From positions 46,714,925 to 46,778,924 of the forward strand of contig OV050031.1 of assembly GCA_920105625.2 (NCBI GenBank): a stretch of 64,000 nt of DNA, given 5' to 3'. The number at the start of each line of letters is the position of its first letter. Within the stretch, counting starts at the first letter, position 1. The notes beneath the pieces are model-generated. The model was not told the origin of the DNA and made no database searches. It saw only the letters and a program-made list of their open reading frames with translations. A program made the position numbers and the translations under genes. Positions 60,401 to 64,000 of the stretch are shown here, in pieces. This DNA is from Clusia tigrina. Its lineage: Eukaryota > Arthropoda > Insecta > Diptera > Clusiidae.

Positions 60401-63400
60401 ATTCCTTGTAAACTGAATTTGCTATGGAAAAAATAAAAGGTGCTACTCTCTTATTATAAATAATTACCTGATATATTAGTTCTAGATTCTTCTAAATACT
60501 GTTTCTTTTTCAGTTGTACGTAGATATTGGAATCAATCAACTTTTCAGGCTTATTCGAAGATGATGGAACAACAATCAATGTAGGCTGATTTTGCAAAAT
60601 TGCATCCGTATTGCCACTATGTGTCACTGTAGATTGAAAATAATTTGAGAATCCTAACTTTGTTGGAGGAAAATCTAATACACTTGGCGTTTCTTTTTCG
60701 AATTTAGGTTCCTGGTTGTCTATAGATGAAATCAGTAACGGTAAATTAGCAAACAAGTCTTCACGTTTAGAATTCGGCTGCAATAGATGAGGTTTATCAG
60801 CTAAAGGCATCGCTACATCAAGTGGTAAATCGAACCCTTCGGGCGCCAGACAACCAAGACTTAGAGTCGAATCTGATCTAGTAAAGAATGAATGACGGCG
60901 GGAAGTCGATAAAAGAGTGAGTGTTGCATTTGTAGAAGTATTTGATTCTGTGAAATTTTCTTCGCTAGCAATATTCGAAAGTTCATCATCGGTGTCATCG
61001 TTTTCGTTTTGGTTTGCTGTATTCGAATTGTTGGGCACTATTTCAGTTTTATCATAAAAGTGTGTCTCATTGCGCATGTAATAAATGAAACCATCCAATA
61101 CATAAGCAATATGGCGCAGGGCCGTAATATCCAAAACTGGAAGAGCATCGCGATGCTCGGAGGTGTGTGCACGCATTAATGACAAACAATATGTGAAAAA
61201 CTCTCTGCGAGAAGATGATCCTATAATTAGAAATTTGTGTTCGAAATTAAATAATCCATTTACAATAGCATACCAACGGATAAATACCTAACAAATTAAT
61301 TCCTACCGATGACGAGCTAGGCTGGGTAGAATTGTTTTGTGCACTTAAATTAAGTGGGTGCAGTGGGTGCGTTGGATCAGTGTAATTGGTTAAATAGGCT
61401 CCAAACTTTAGTTGAGCCTCTGTACCCTCCATGATAGAAAATAGCCAAGCCCATGTAAGTTTCAAACGCAATTCCACAAACTCCTTCAAGTAAATACAAA
61501 TATATTTTAAGTTAAAAAACCTTAAATTGATTTAATCATACCTGCAAATCGACTAAATTTTCGCTTTTCATCTTCAATGCAGTTTCAATATCATTCTTTA
61601 AATTATATGATAAGTTGCTCAATATTTCGGATATTTGACGAACAATTATACCAAATGCACGTGCCAAATTACTCGCTGTTGTTGACATTGTGTGGTGTTC
61701 CTGGGGTGGCGCTGCAACTGTTGAGCTAGTTGGTACTGTAGATCTTCTTAACGCCATTGGATCAATAAACACCAAACTCGAGCCTGCTGGAACCCGTACT
61801 GAAGATCTTGCTGTATCACGATTGCGTATAGCCCACTGCATAGACTGCGGAGCAAAATCATTGCGACCGCTAGGGTTAACACTACGACGCTCCAATTGAT
61901 GATCGGCAAAACTGAATTCATCAGAATGATCATCTGTTTCGCCATCTTCAGATGCTTCCTCGTCCTGGGCTGACGAATCCCCAGATTCATCTTCAAGAAA
62001 CAGAACCCCAATATCTGTAAAGGTAAACACCTTTAACTCTTAAACAATGATCCCTTAGGAACCCCTAAACCCCTGTTATATTCTAAAATAATTCAAGTGT
62101 TGTATAACAAACTTTTATTTCCACATGTATCTGATCTTCTCTTTTACTATTTCATATATCCATTAGAAATCACCTGTTTCCGATCCAACGGTAGCTCCGG
62201 TCTGCACATTCCGTTGTACGTCTTGATTGCTCTGATTATCATCTGAATCTGACTCAGTTTCAGCATCGTTAAAGGTAAAATCATTATCACTTTCATCGTC
62301 TTGAATTCCCTCCTCATTACGGGTATTATCTAAAATGTCTTCATCCTGCCCATGAGCATTACTTTCTCTATTCGCGGCGTCATTCATGGCATCATCATTT
62401 TCAGATGGTTCTGGTATTGCTAATAAAACACATTAAATCTGCTGCATCTAATCGGAAAAAATAAAACAATTACCTTCTATACCATCTATATTATAGTTCG
62501 CTTGAATATTGAAACCAGTCGTCTGTTCGTGTGCAACTTCGAGCACGGGCGCAGGTTCAATAACAGTTTCTGATAAAGATGAGGGTGCCAAAGGATCTAC
62601 ACTAAATAAGTCATCAGAGTTCTAAAAATAAAACAGTTTTTAAAATGTTAAGTATCAAGAAAATTTAACTATTTACATCTATATTAGAGGAAGACATCGC
62701 AAAAGGTGCGGTCGGCCGCACTACACCCAAACGAACAGGTGCTATAAGAGCTTCGGAGACCTCGCATAGTTCCTCAATTGAAAGTTTCTGCAGTGTATGA
62801 AAGACCTTTATACAACTTTGTATGTGTTTGTTGGGAGTCAAGTTAGATTTTCGTCTCTCTGGATTTGGCAACTTTTCTAAATTAAAAATAACAAAAACAC
62901 GCGCTACAGAACGAACGAATCGACGGGCCACGGACTCCGCTTCTATTATACGATTTTCTATAGTAGCATTCTGCATCTCTCGCACTAGAGTCATGAGTAG
63001 AGTATCGAGATGGTCGCCACTGCATTTTACAAACAAATTATGAGTGAATTTGTCCAACAATGTTGAACCATGCTGTGACTGCAAATAAACATTATAGTTC
63101 TCAGCACTAACTCCTTCCATCGAATTAGGTGCCTGCTGTGGGATGTTATCGCATTTTTCGGCCCCCGTCATAATCATAGCATGGACAGCATGCCAGTCAA
63201 CCAGTAAACGCTCTAATGCTTTGCGCGCAAACTTTGGTGGCTCTAAATCGTGTTCAGGCATGTCTGCGTCCAGATCTATAGAGGATGATTTACGTGAAGA
63301 GGCAGCTCCAGTGCCTCCACTGCCGACGTTGCGTACACGTGAGTTAGCGCGATATTGTCGCTGCTCCACCGTTTGCCGACTCACAGTCTGTATGAGAAAG

Positions 63401-64000
63401 AGCAGAATAGACTCGCCCTTCGCATTGAACTTAGTCACAAGATCGGTACAGGAGGCAAGCTTACACAATAAAGTAAACCGCTTATTCTGGTTGCCTGCAA
63501 TAAGGGCTTTGCATTTACATTTCTCCCAACAATCACAGTAGGCAGTAGGCGACGTGCGTTTCAACTTACAATCATGACCCTTATGACAAACACGAGCACA
63601 TTCAGTACAGCAGCAAAGTGAGCCAGTAAGTCCACAAGTCTTGCACTCAAAAATATTTTGATTTATATGGTCGGCTCCTGTCCATGTAAATGAGCAAGTG
63701 TCGTTGTAGCAAATTACATGCAATGGAGACTGATCTGGTGGAGACCCCACAGGAAATATCATTGAATCTTTAAGTGTAGGGTCCTTTTCCCCGAGAGATA
63801 GGATTGTGTTAAGCAATATAATACCCGCTTCATATGCGCGGCTATACACAGACAACATAAATGGAGTTTGTCCTTGTGCGTCTTTTGCGCTGAGCATTTG
63901 CTGTAAATATGGTCGTAAAGCAGAGTTAACACACATCTGTTGTAAAATTAAGGTGGCATGTTCGCGGCGCTGAGCTGAATCAAAAGTGTAACTAAGAGAC
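27202..64000 (-). CDS. hyd: hyd (hyperplastic discs; UBR5-type HECT E3 ubiquitin ligase), 3' portion
   Basis: Thirteen minus-strand exons with consistent phases: 62677-64000 (continues beyond the window), 62474-62621, 62174-62419, 61542-62014, 61288-61483, 60468-61220, 28735-29691, 28609-28682, 28229-28557, 27965-28171, 27755-27902, 27468-27698, 27202-27414. All introns are GT-AG. The protein has a UBR box (degron recognition), acidic low-complexity linkers, an MLLE/PABC peptide-binding domain and a C-terminal HECT domain with the active-site Cys in [11 protein letters not shown] (codon 27298-27300). In flies hyd controls imaginal-disc growth and germ-cell development through ubiquitination. 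One intron is 30,776 bp and full of TEs; the coding frame is intact across it. Confidence 0.96.
27468..27698 (-). CDS. hyd: hyd exon, HECT C-lobe
   Basis: 231 bp, phase 0 at both ends. It encodes [38 protein letters not shown] and the [20 protein letters not shown] stretch, standard HECT C-terminal sequence. Confidence 0.95.
27755..27902 (-). CDS. hyd: hyd exon, HECT domain
   Basis: 148 bp. One base completes the Val codon, then [20 protein letters not shown] and [19 protein letters not shown]. It ends in phase 0 with EKALE before GTAAGA. Confidence 0.95.
27965..28171 (-). CDS. hyd: hyd exon, HECT domain
   Basis: 207 bp encoding [38 protein letters not shown] and HRMELYF, the middle of the HECT fold. 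It ends with GT of a Val codon; the donor is GTAACA. Confidence 0.95.
28229..28557 (-). CDS. hyd: hyd exon with MLLE/PABC domain
   Basis: 329 bp. It encodes [20 protein letters not shown] and [14 protein letters not shown], the MLLE (PABC) domain that binds PAM2 peptides in poly(A)-binding protein and UBR5. Next come [20 protein letters not shown] and the HECT block beginning INAFRNIGR. It ends with AG of an Arg codon; the 57-bp intron that follows (28172-28228) stays open in frame. Confidence 0.95.
28609..28682 (-). CDS. hyd: hyd short exon
   Basis: 74 bp, acceptor TTTTTCCAG, donor GTAAAT. It encodes two bases of a split codon plus 24 codons, including [18 protein letters not shown], as in hyd just before the MLLE domain. 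No separate function; it links the HECT-proximal exon with the MLLE exon. Confidence 0.92.
28735..29691 (-). CDS. hyd: hyd exon downstream of the giant intron (HECT N-terminal region)
   Basis: 957 bp, acceptor TTTTTGTAG, donor GTATTT. It starts [18 protein letters not shown] and includes a variable part and the conserved [20 protein letters not shown] block. The HECT N-lobe follows with [20 protein letters not shown] and [19 protein letters not shown]. It ends near PFTPASTNP with one base of a split codon. Confidence 0.95.
30170..30640 (+). pseudogene. Decayed LINE endonuclease remnant
   Basis: Pieces in shifting frames read VVQINLQ, then [13 protein letters not shown] (about 30423-30460) and [12 protein letters not shown]. 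This is the start of an AP-endonuclease of jockey/R1/LOA-type LINEs, whose N-terminus has an XLQXNL motif followed by ...ALVQEPW. Frameshifts and stops are many. It could belong to the same superfamily as the LINE at 50214-52105. Confidence 0.6.
30641..30960. repeat. Two-unit dispersed repeat
   Basis: Two imperfect units of about 130 bp share CCTCC(C/T)T/ATATAACCGAAATCG and ATAATCTGGTATATTT. The first unit also resembles 44988-45133, where GTCGCAGTAGAAATATGA and ACCGAAATCGGTAATCTGG recur. Related wording occurs in the cluster at 54030-55545. Probably remnants of one non-coding dispersed repeat family. Confidence 0.6.
31268..32157 (+). repeat. LTR-like sequence (tentative)
   Basis: It starts TGTAACAAATAC and ends TTCGTTACA. 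Inside are a TATA-like CCTATAAAAGCG (about 31706) and clustered AATAAATAAAATAT (about 32093), in promoter-then-poly(A) order. A near-duplicate phrase GACTCCACTGGAA occurs at about 31940 and 31999. No clean target duplication is visible, so the left boundary may be wrong. Confidence 0.35.
32261..33884 (-). mobile_element. jockey-type LINE, 5'-truncated
   Basis: The minus-strand ORF 32865-33485 encodes RT with [32 protein letters not shown] and the catalytic FADDTILF box. A second piece, 32535-32747, carries the C-terminal RT tail. The upstream RT part (33490-33850) is frameshifted. A T-run at 32270-32281 is the poly(A) tail of the minus-strand element. AACTACAT flanks both sides (32253-32260 and 33885-33892) as target duplication. 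It inserted into a fragment of the uncharacterised TE gene described at 33893-34310. Confidence 0.85.
33893..34310 (-). pseudogene. Uncharacterised TE-borne gene, copy A fragment
   Basis: Minus-strand pieces read [16 protein letters not shown], then [17 protein letters not shown] and [19 protein letters not shown] recognise the style (SNDGNTA block) as a recurrent uncharacterised protein of arthropod repeats but cannot name it. The copy continues at 32190-32260 on the other side of the jockey LINE. It is a decayed relative of copy B at 45110-45420, which holds the next part of the protein. Confidence 0.5.
34570..35474 (+). pseudogene. Ty1/copia element, left part
   Basis: Frames in sequence give [20 protein letters not shown], then NGTYNILCG and [16 protein letters not shown] (pre-integrase region), [15 protein letters not shown], and the integrase core [17 protein letters not shown] with [19 protein letters not shown] large deletion near 35300 then jumps directly to copia RNase [21 protein letters not shown] and [16 protein letters not shown] is absent. 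It is interrupted at 35475 by the BEL 2 insertion and ends on the far side at 43255. Confidence 0.8.
35475..35947 (+). repeat. BEL 2 left LTR with internal tandem duplication
   Basis: 473 bp. The end of the LTR is duplicated with a 107-bp period (units starting at 35740 and 35847). The first unit includes TTTG, the first four bases of the leader, between TTCAACA and the second unit. The right LTR has only one unit. Confidence 0.88.
35996..37593 (+). pseudogene. BEL 2 gag
   Basis: The ATG at 35996 opens a 339-codon frame, followed by a shift near 37000 into the frame ending at 37593. The first part has an N-terminal helical domain ([20 protein letters not shown]) and the BEL capsid-like [18 protein letters not shown]. 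The second carries the gag C-terminal region and a Cys/His knuckle start ([14 protein letters not shown]) that degenerates because of another frameshift near 37460. A short direct repeat (AGCCAACAAAT three times near 37570) marks its end. Confidence 0.75.
37640..38515 (+). pseudogene. BEL 2 protease region
   Basis: 292 codons with the retropepsin motif [19 protein letters not shown] at about 37768 and the later [17 protein letters not shown] stretch typical of BEL proteases. It continues to the RT-proximal linker ([19 protein letters not shown]). The frame ends by a shift just before RT. Confidence 0.75.
38512..39898 (+). pseudogene. BEL 2 reverse transcriptase and RNase H
   Basis: Encodes [20 protein letters not shown], then [19 protein letters not shown], and the catalytic box as [11 protein letters not shown], so the second Asp of YVDD is Ala (GCT at about 39007). 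Connection motif [15 protein letters not shown] follows, then RNase H start [20 protein letters not shown] frameshift near 39620 moves RNase H into the frame of 39632-39898 ([18 protein letters not shown]). Confidence 0.8.
40194..40664 (+). pseudogene. BEL 2 integrase, deleted
   Basis: Carries the Cys pair [12 protein letters not shown], the first Asp in [37 protein letters not shown], and the second Asp in [13 protein letters not shown]. The part with the catalytic Glu is missing: the reading jumps from about 40620 into the C-terminal region near 40670. The integrase C-domain ([17 protein letters not shown], about 40866) is in the following frame, 40831-41199. Confidence 0.75.
41090..42462 (+). 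pseudogene. BEL 2 env-like region, broken
   Basis: In the same frame as the integrase C-domain, a basic stretch and a hydrophobic segment ([14 protein letters not shown], about 41142) look like a signal peptide or membrane anchor. A stop at 41198-41200 follows. Beyond it are open stretches 41272-41871 and 42085-42462. The first has a furin-like SRQRRA site (about 41452), a hydrophobic run after it, and a coiled-coil-like [17 protein letters not shown]. The second is Cys-rich. This layout is that of envelope fusion proteins carried by some insect BEL and gypsy elements, related to the baculovirus F type. At least one stop and two frame changes make it non-functional. Confidence 0.65.
42785..43254 (+). 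repeat. BEL 2 right LTR with internal insertion
   Basis: 470 bp. Relative to the left LTR it has only one copy of the 107-bp terminal unit. It carries about 110 extra bases (roughly 42953-43062) in the U3 part, between AGCTGCCCAG and TGTCCGTCAC, where the left copy has only TCCGTCT or similar. Confidence 0.88.
43255..43620 (+). pseudogene. Ty1/copia element, right part and LTR start
   Basis: Behind the BEL insertion the copia RNase H C-terminus continues: [20 protein letters not shown] and FTELLGLC before a stop at about 43350. A short purine stretch GTTGAGGAG then precedes TGTTGAAAG at 43420, the likely start of the copia 3' LTR. The LTR end is not clear; it may run to about 43600-43900. 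Confidence 0.7.
43621..44500. other. AT-rich stretch, possibly copia LTR remainder
   Basis: No frame longer than 65 codons and no recognised motif. AATAAA-like signals occur (about 44288). Part of it may be the rest of the copia LTR. Confidence 0.35.
44501..44965 (-). pseudogene. Ty3/gypsy pol fragment
   Basis: The minus-strand frame 44555-44776 reads [20 protein letters not shown], then [20 protein letters not shown] and [14 protein letters not shown], the entry of a gypsy-type RT with KXYXXP and EXGIIXXSXSPW-like motifs. Decayed flanking sequence on both sides (a VEFRKLN-like stretch below 44555 and protease-RT spacer up to 44965) supports it. It is a different family from the element at 12.9 kb. 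Confidence 0.7.
44985..45133. repeat. Dispersed repeat, second occurrence
   Basis: Matches 30630-30760 over about 140 bp, including AATTGGATGA and ACCGAAATCGGTAATCTGG. It abuts copy B of the uncharacterised TE gene. Confidence 0.6.
45110..45420 (-). pseudogene. Uncharacterised TE-borne gene, copy B fragment
   Basis: The minus-strand frame reads [20 protein letters not shown], then [20 protein letters not shown] and NTRDKYTR. It overlaps copy A (33893-34310 with 32190-32260) over about 100 bases and carries the part that follows it. I recall [12 protein letters not shown] proteins as recurrent and uncharacterised in arthropod repeats; no function is proposed. Confidence 0.5.
45467..46164 (+). 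pseudogene. BEL/Pao copy 3, RT part
   Basis: Starts mid-RT with [20 protein letters not shown] (intact YVDD) and FKLRK, then a stop. It continues with [18 protein letters not shown] and [15 protein letters not shown], and RNase H start in shifted frames up to the RTE insertion. It closely resembles BEL 2 and is probably the same family. No LTR is visible at its left side. Confidence 0.75.
46165..48319 (+). mobile_element. RTE-type LINE, internally deleted copy
   Basis: The frame AATATTAGCCGC occurs at 46153-46164 and again at 48320-48331, a 12-bp target duplication. The insert has an AP-endonuclease: [12 protein letters not shown], the Glu of [22 protein letters not shown] and SDHYLVAAK. An RT start follows ([20 protein letters not shown] at about 47866). 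Around 48020-48060 RT jumps straight to a far C-terminal piece, so the polymerase core is gone. It ends CTAAGTAAGT. One stop interrupts the endonuclease start (TAA near 46517). Confidence 0.88.
46570..48045 (+). pseudogene. RTE endonuclease and N-terminal RT ORF
   Basis: 491-codon frame. It carries the larger part of the endonuclease with catalytic GDFNAKVG and SDHYLV motifs. A basic linker follows ([20 protein letters not shown]), then the first RT block, ending in [15 protein letters not shown] instead of the RT palm. The endonuclease is often mis-annotated as craniofacial development protein 2. It cannot yield a functional RT. Confidence 0.8.
48332..50213 (+). pseudogene. BEL/Pao copy 3, RNase H, integrase and env start
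   Basis: Resumes after the RTE duplication with RNase H ([16 protein letters not shown] coding, then [15 protein letters not shown]). The integrase N-domain [16 protein letters not shown] and [18 protein letters not shown] follow. A frameshifted core has lost the DN motif ([10 protein letters not shown]). Next are [20 protein letters not shown] and the C-domain [20 protein letters not shown]. It ends in the beginning of the env-like region, parallel to BEL 2, where a LOA/I-type LINE cuts it off near 50213. Confidence 0.75.
50214..52105 (+). mobile_element. LINE of LOA/I type with RT tail and RNase H, 5'-truncated
   Basis: The frame 50208-50909 has RT from [12 protein letters not shown] through the catalytic [12 protein letters not shown] to the RT C-terminus ([20 protein letters not shown]). 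RNase H follows with [41 protein letters not shown] and [20 protein letters not shown], all four catalytic positions visible. It is interrupted by frame changes near 50900 and 51030 and a TAG at 51248-51250. A terminal CX2C...HX4C motif ([20 protein letters not shown]) is at about 51741. It ends in a short (CTAC/CTAT) microsatellite near 52090-52110. It inserted at the env start of BEL copy 3. Confidence 0.8.
52232..52885 (-). pseudogene. jockey-type LINE copy 2, RT N-terminal part
   Basis: The minus-strand frame 52526-52888 reads [40 protein letters not shown] and [16 protein letters not shown], the start of a jockey RT. It is followed, with shifts, by [20 protein letters not shown] (52237-52440) and FGIKDF near the left end. 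It stops abruptly at 52232 before the catalytic box. The remaining parts of the same copy lie at 53691-53970 and 55546-55955. Confidence 0.75.
52890..53690 (+). mobile_element. DD41D (rosa-type) mariner transposase fragment
   Basis: A single frame with two stops (TGA near 52936, TAA at 53232-53234) encodes [19 protein letters not shown] with the first Asp, then [19 protein letters not shown] with the second. [20 protein letters not shown] holds the third. I count 41 residues between second and third catalytic Asp, the spacing of the rosa group known from the tephritid Ceratitis rosa. The N-terminal DNA-binding half is missing. It lies inside the second jockey copy. Confidence 0.8.
53691..53970 (-). 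pseudogene. jockey-type LINE copy 2, middle part
   Basis: Decayed minus-strand coding: [26 protein letters not shown] and the [12 protein letters not shown] motif that precedes RT in jockey-like ORF2 proteins. It connects the endonuclease part (55546-55955) with the RT part (52232-52885). Confidence 0.65.
54030..55545. repeat. GCCACGCCC-type dispersed repeat cluster
   Basis: Non-coding, with repeated phrases such as CTGCCACGCCCACAATTA (54739 and 55157), AAAAAATGGGCGTGTTATTTT (about 54846 and 55252) and ATATTAGTACGTATATG, giving a tandem unit of about 418 bp. It starts with GTATACTAACTTTGTGC and GTCCGTCCGTCTG, a common opening of dispersed repeats in higher flies, and ends ACTCGTTTATATAT. It interrupts the jockey ORF. 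Confidence 0.7.
55546..55955 (-). pseudogene. jockey-type LINE copy 2, endonuclease part
   Basis: The minus strand reads [20 protein letters not shown], then [34 protein letters not shown] and the catalytic [12 protein letters not shown]. This is the C-terminal half of a jockey-type AP-endonuclease. It continues with a jockey linker ([16 protein letters not shown]) down to the repeat cluster. Confidence 0.75.
55956..56620. other. Spacer without recognised gene
   Basis: No coding motif. ACCACAGTTAAAC at about 56251 and TTAACCACAGT at about 56942 are inverted with respect to each other and could be subterminal repeats of a small DNA transposon covering the Myb/SANT fragment, but the outer ends do not pair. 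Confidence 0.3.
56624..56765 (+). pseudogene. Myb/SANT-like ORF start
   Basis: The ATG at 56624 opens [40 protein letters not shown] and then a stop. K-x-W-T...LxLWEE...DLR...RR is the first half of a Myb/SANT-like DNA-binding domain of transposon-associated proteins. The basic KKRK start might be a nuclear signal. Only about 45 codons remain. Confidence 0.55.
57000..58995 (+). pseudogene. BEL/Pao copy 4, gag to RT fragment
   Basis: Gag C-terminal part (frame 56991-57374, with [15 protein letters not shown]) is followed by knuckle-like [16 protein letters not shown] and [12 protein letters not shown]. Next are a protease remnant ([16 protein letters not shown], about 57720-57755) and its distal part in the frame 57872-58363 ([32 protein letters not shown]). 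The RT start is at about 58555 ([20 protein letters not shown]), then decayed palm with [15 protein letters not shown] coding. It differs from the other BEL copies. It stops at a mariner end near 59005; GAACTAACAGCA is repeated just before. Confidence 0.7.
59007..59180 (+). mobile_element. mariner end fragment
   Basis: Starts CGAGGTGTGATCCAAAGATA directly after TA. It matches the right part of the 2877-3797 mariner read in reverse (TIR, GTTGGTACACATGTCTGTTA-like UTR and the start of the transposase with TDKKVSRV). Homology ends near 59180. The next 200 bp contain a possible further mariner scrap (CCGTATTCACCATGACG) that I could not confirm. Confidence 0.75.
59400..60460. other. Donor-proximal part of the hyd intron, nothing recognised
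   Basis: AT-rich, with no frame above 74 codons and no TE motif. It is probably the original intron sequence next to the donor or very old repeats. Confidence 0.35.
60468..61220 (-). CDS. hyd: hyd exon upstream of the giant intron
   Basis: 753 bp, acceptor AATTATAG. It encodes [20 protein letters not shown] and then [20 protein letters not shown], strongly conserved in UBR5/hyd, followed by a Ser/Asn/Asp-rich variable part ending RTNIS. The last base (G at 60468) precedes the donor GTAATT. The partner acceptor is 30.8 kb away at 29692-29693. Confidence 0.93.
61288..61483 (-). CDS. hyd: hyd exon, [15 protein letters not shown] region
   Basis: 196 bp. It starts in phase 0 after TTGAAG with [20 protein letters not shown] and ends at TTAG before GTATTT (61286-61287). 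Three GT donors are possible near the end; only this one leaves the single base needed to join the next exon's GA into a Gly codon in frame. Confidence 0.85.
61542..62014 (-). CDS. hyd: hyd exon, acidic stretch plus conserved helical part
   Basis: 473 bp, acceptor CTTTACAG and donor GTATGA. It begins [19 protein letters not shown], passes [16 protein letters not shown] and [15 protein letters not shown], and ends in the helical [19 protein letters not shown] region and NLVDLQ. The pattern agrees with Drosophila hyd as I recall it. Confidence 0.92.
62174..62419 (-). CDS. hyd: hyd exon, acidic low-complexity region
   Basis: 246 bp. It follows TTTTATTAG and ends at ACAG before GTGATT. It encodes an Asp/Glu/Asn-rich stretch (for example [20 protein letters not shown]). 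Codon phases join the neighbours exactly (2 + 81 codons + 1). Probably disordered. Confidence 0.9.
62474..62621 (-). CDS. hyd: hyd exon, linker region
   Basis: 148 bp between TTTTTAG and GTAATT. It starts in phase 0 with [15 protein letters not shown], directly continuing SSSNID of the previous exon, and ends with one base of a split codon (GAA G). The sequence is acidic and proline/serine-rich without a known domain. Confidence 0.9.
62677..64000 (-). CDS. hyd: hyd exon with UBR box (partial at window edge)
   Basis: Open to the window end in frame from 63999 and ending at a GTAAAT donor (62675-62676 is its GT). It begins with an ankyrin-like [19 protein letters not shown] stretch. The UBR box lies roughly at 63500-63710: about a dozen Cys/His residues in motifs [24 protein letters not shown] and [12 protein letters not shown]. 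It continues with conserved UBR5 sequence including [16 protein letters not shown] boxes bind N-degrons in related ligases. Confidence 0.95.

Larger units (their letters stand above)
29692..60467 (-). other. hyd: 30,776-bp hyd intron packed with transposable elements
   Basis: The donor GTAATT (60467 downward) and acceptor TTTTTGTAG (ending at 29692) join exons in the correct phase, one base plus two making a Gly codon. The intron holds at least twelve TE fragments on both strands, listed separately. Most other hyd introns seen here are 44-70 bp. Confidence 0.93.

Noticed and set aside
27202..64000. Two separate host genes, one at 60-64 kb and one at 27-30 kb
   Set aside because: Both parts match different segments of one protein (hyd/UBR5) in order, and the splice phases at 60468 and 29691 fit.
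1..64000. tRNA genes, rRNA, CRISPR arrays, bacterial operons
   Set aside because: No cloverleaf-like sequence, regularly spaced repeat-spacer pattern or ribosome-binding-site-led gene clusters were seen; introns and TE classes show a eukaryotic genome.

Overview
This window is eukaryotic, almost certainly from a higher fly and probably a tephritid-like one. It contains an intron-bearing minus-strand gene whose protein matches the Drosophila E3 ubiquitin ligase hyd (hyperplastic discs, the UBR5 orthologue). Nearly everything else is transposable-element (TE) DNA of dipteran type: BEL/Pao, Ty3/gypsy, Ty1/copia, jockey-, LOA/I- and RTE-type LINEs, PIF/Harbinger, mariner, and a DD41D (rosa-type) mariner. 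No prokaryotic features, tRNA, rRNA or CRISPR array were seen.

Host gene. The 3' part of hyd fills 64000 down to 27202 on the minus strand, in thirteen exons whose phases all agree. The order is UBR box (exon at 62677-64000), acidic and low-complexity middle, HECT N-lobe region, MLLE/PABC domain, HECT catalytic lobe, and stop codon at 27202-27204. The 5' end lies beyond the window. Most introns are 44-70 bp, but one of 30,776 bp (29692-60467) is packed with TEs.

Region 1-27.2 kb (3' flank of hyd). After a solo LTR (236-768), this is a matryoshka of insertions. A truncated RTE-type LINE copy is split into three blocks (1742-2267, 12161-12855, 23794-24216). The first gap holds a PIF/Harbinger transposon (2268-12160) with TIRs and a CAG target duplication. 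That transposon itself contains a deleted mariner (2877-3797, TA duplication) and a BEL/Pao retrotransposon (4927-11159, GAAGC duplication) that cuts the Harbinger Myb-like ORF. The second gap holds a 10.9-kb Ty3/gypsy element (12856-23789, ATTG duplication) with open gag and pol joined by a canonical -1 slippery heptamer. A LINE tail with RNase H (24740-25690, minus) lies between this nest and hyd.

Region 29.7-60.5 kb (giant hyd intron). In order: a decayed LINE endonuclease, LTR-like sequence, a jockey-type LINE inserted into a fragment of an uncharacterised TE gene, a Ty1/copia copy interrupted by a BEL/Pao element with an env-like region, a gypsy pol scrap, and a second partial copy of the uncharacterised gene. 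These are followed by a second env-bearing BEL copy interrupted by an RTE (12-bp duplication) and cut by a LOA/I-type LINE, another jockey copy split by a DD41D mariner and by a GCCACGCCC-type repeat cluster, a Myb/SANT-like fragment, a further BEL fragment and a mariner end.

The most interesting signals are the preserved splicing frame across the TE-filled intron, the gypsy LTR pair with identical U3 but unrelated-looking R-U5 segments, the -1 frameshift signal, the asymmetric LTRs of the env-bearing BEL, and the ordered nesting that gives a relative history of insertions. All calls come from reading the sequence without database searches.
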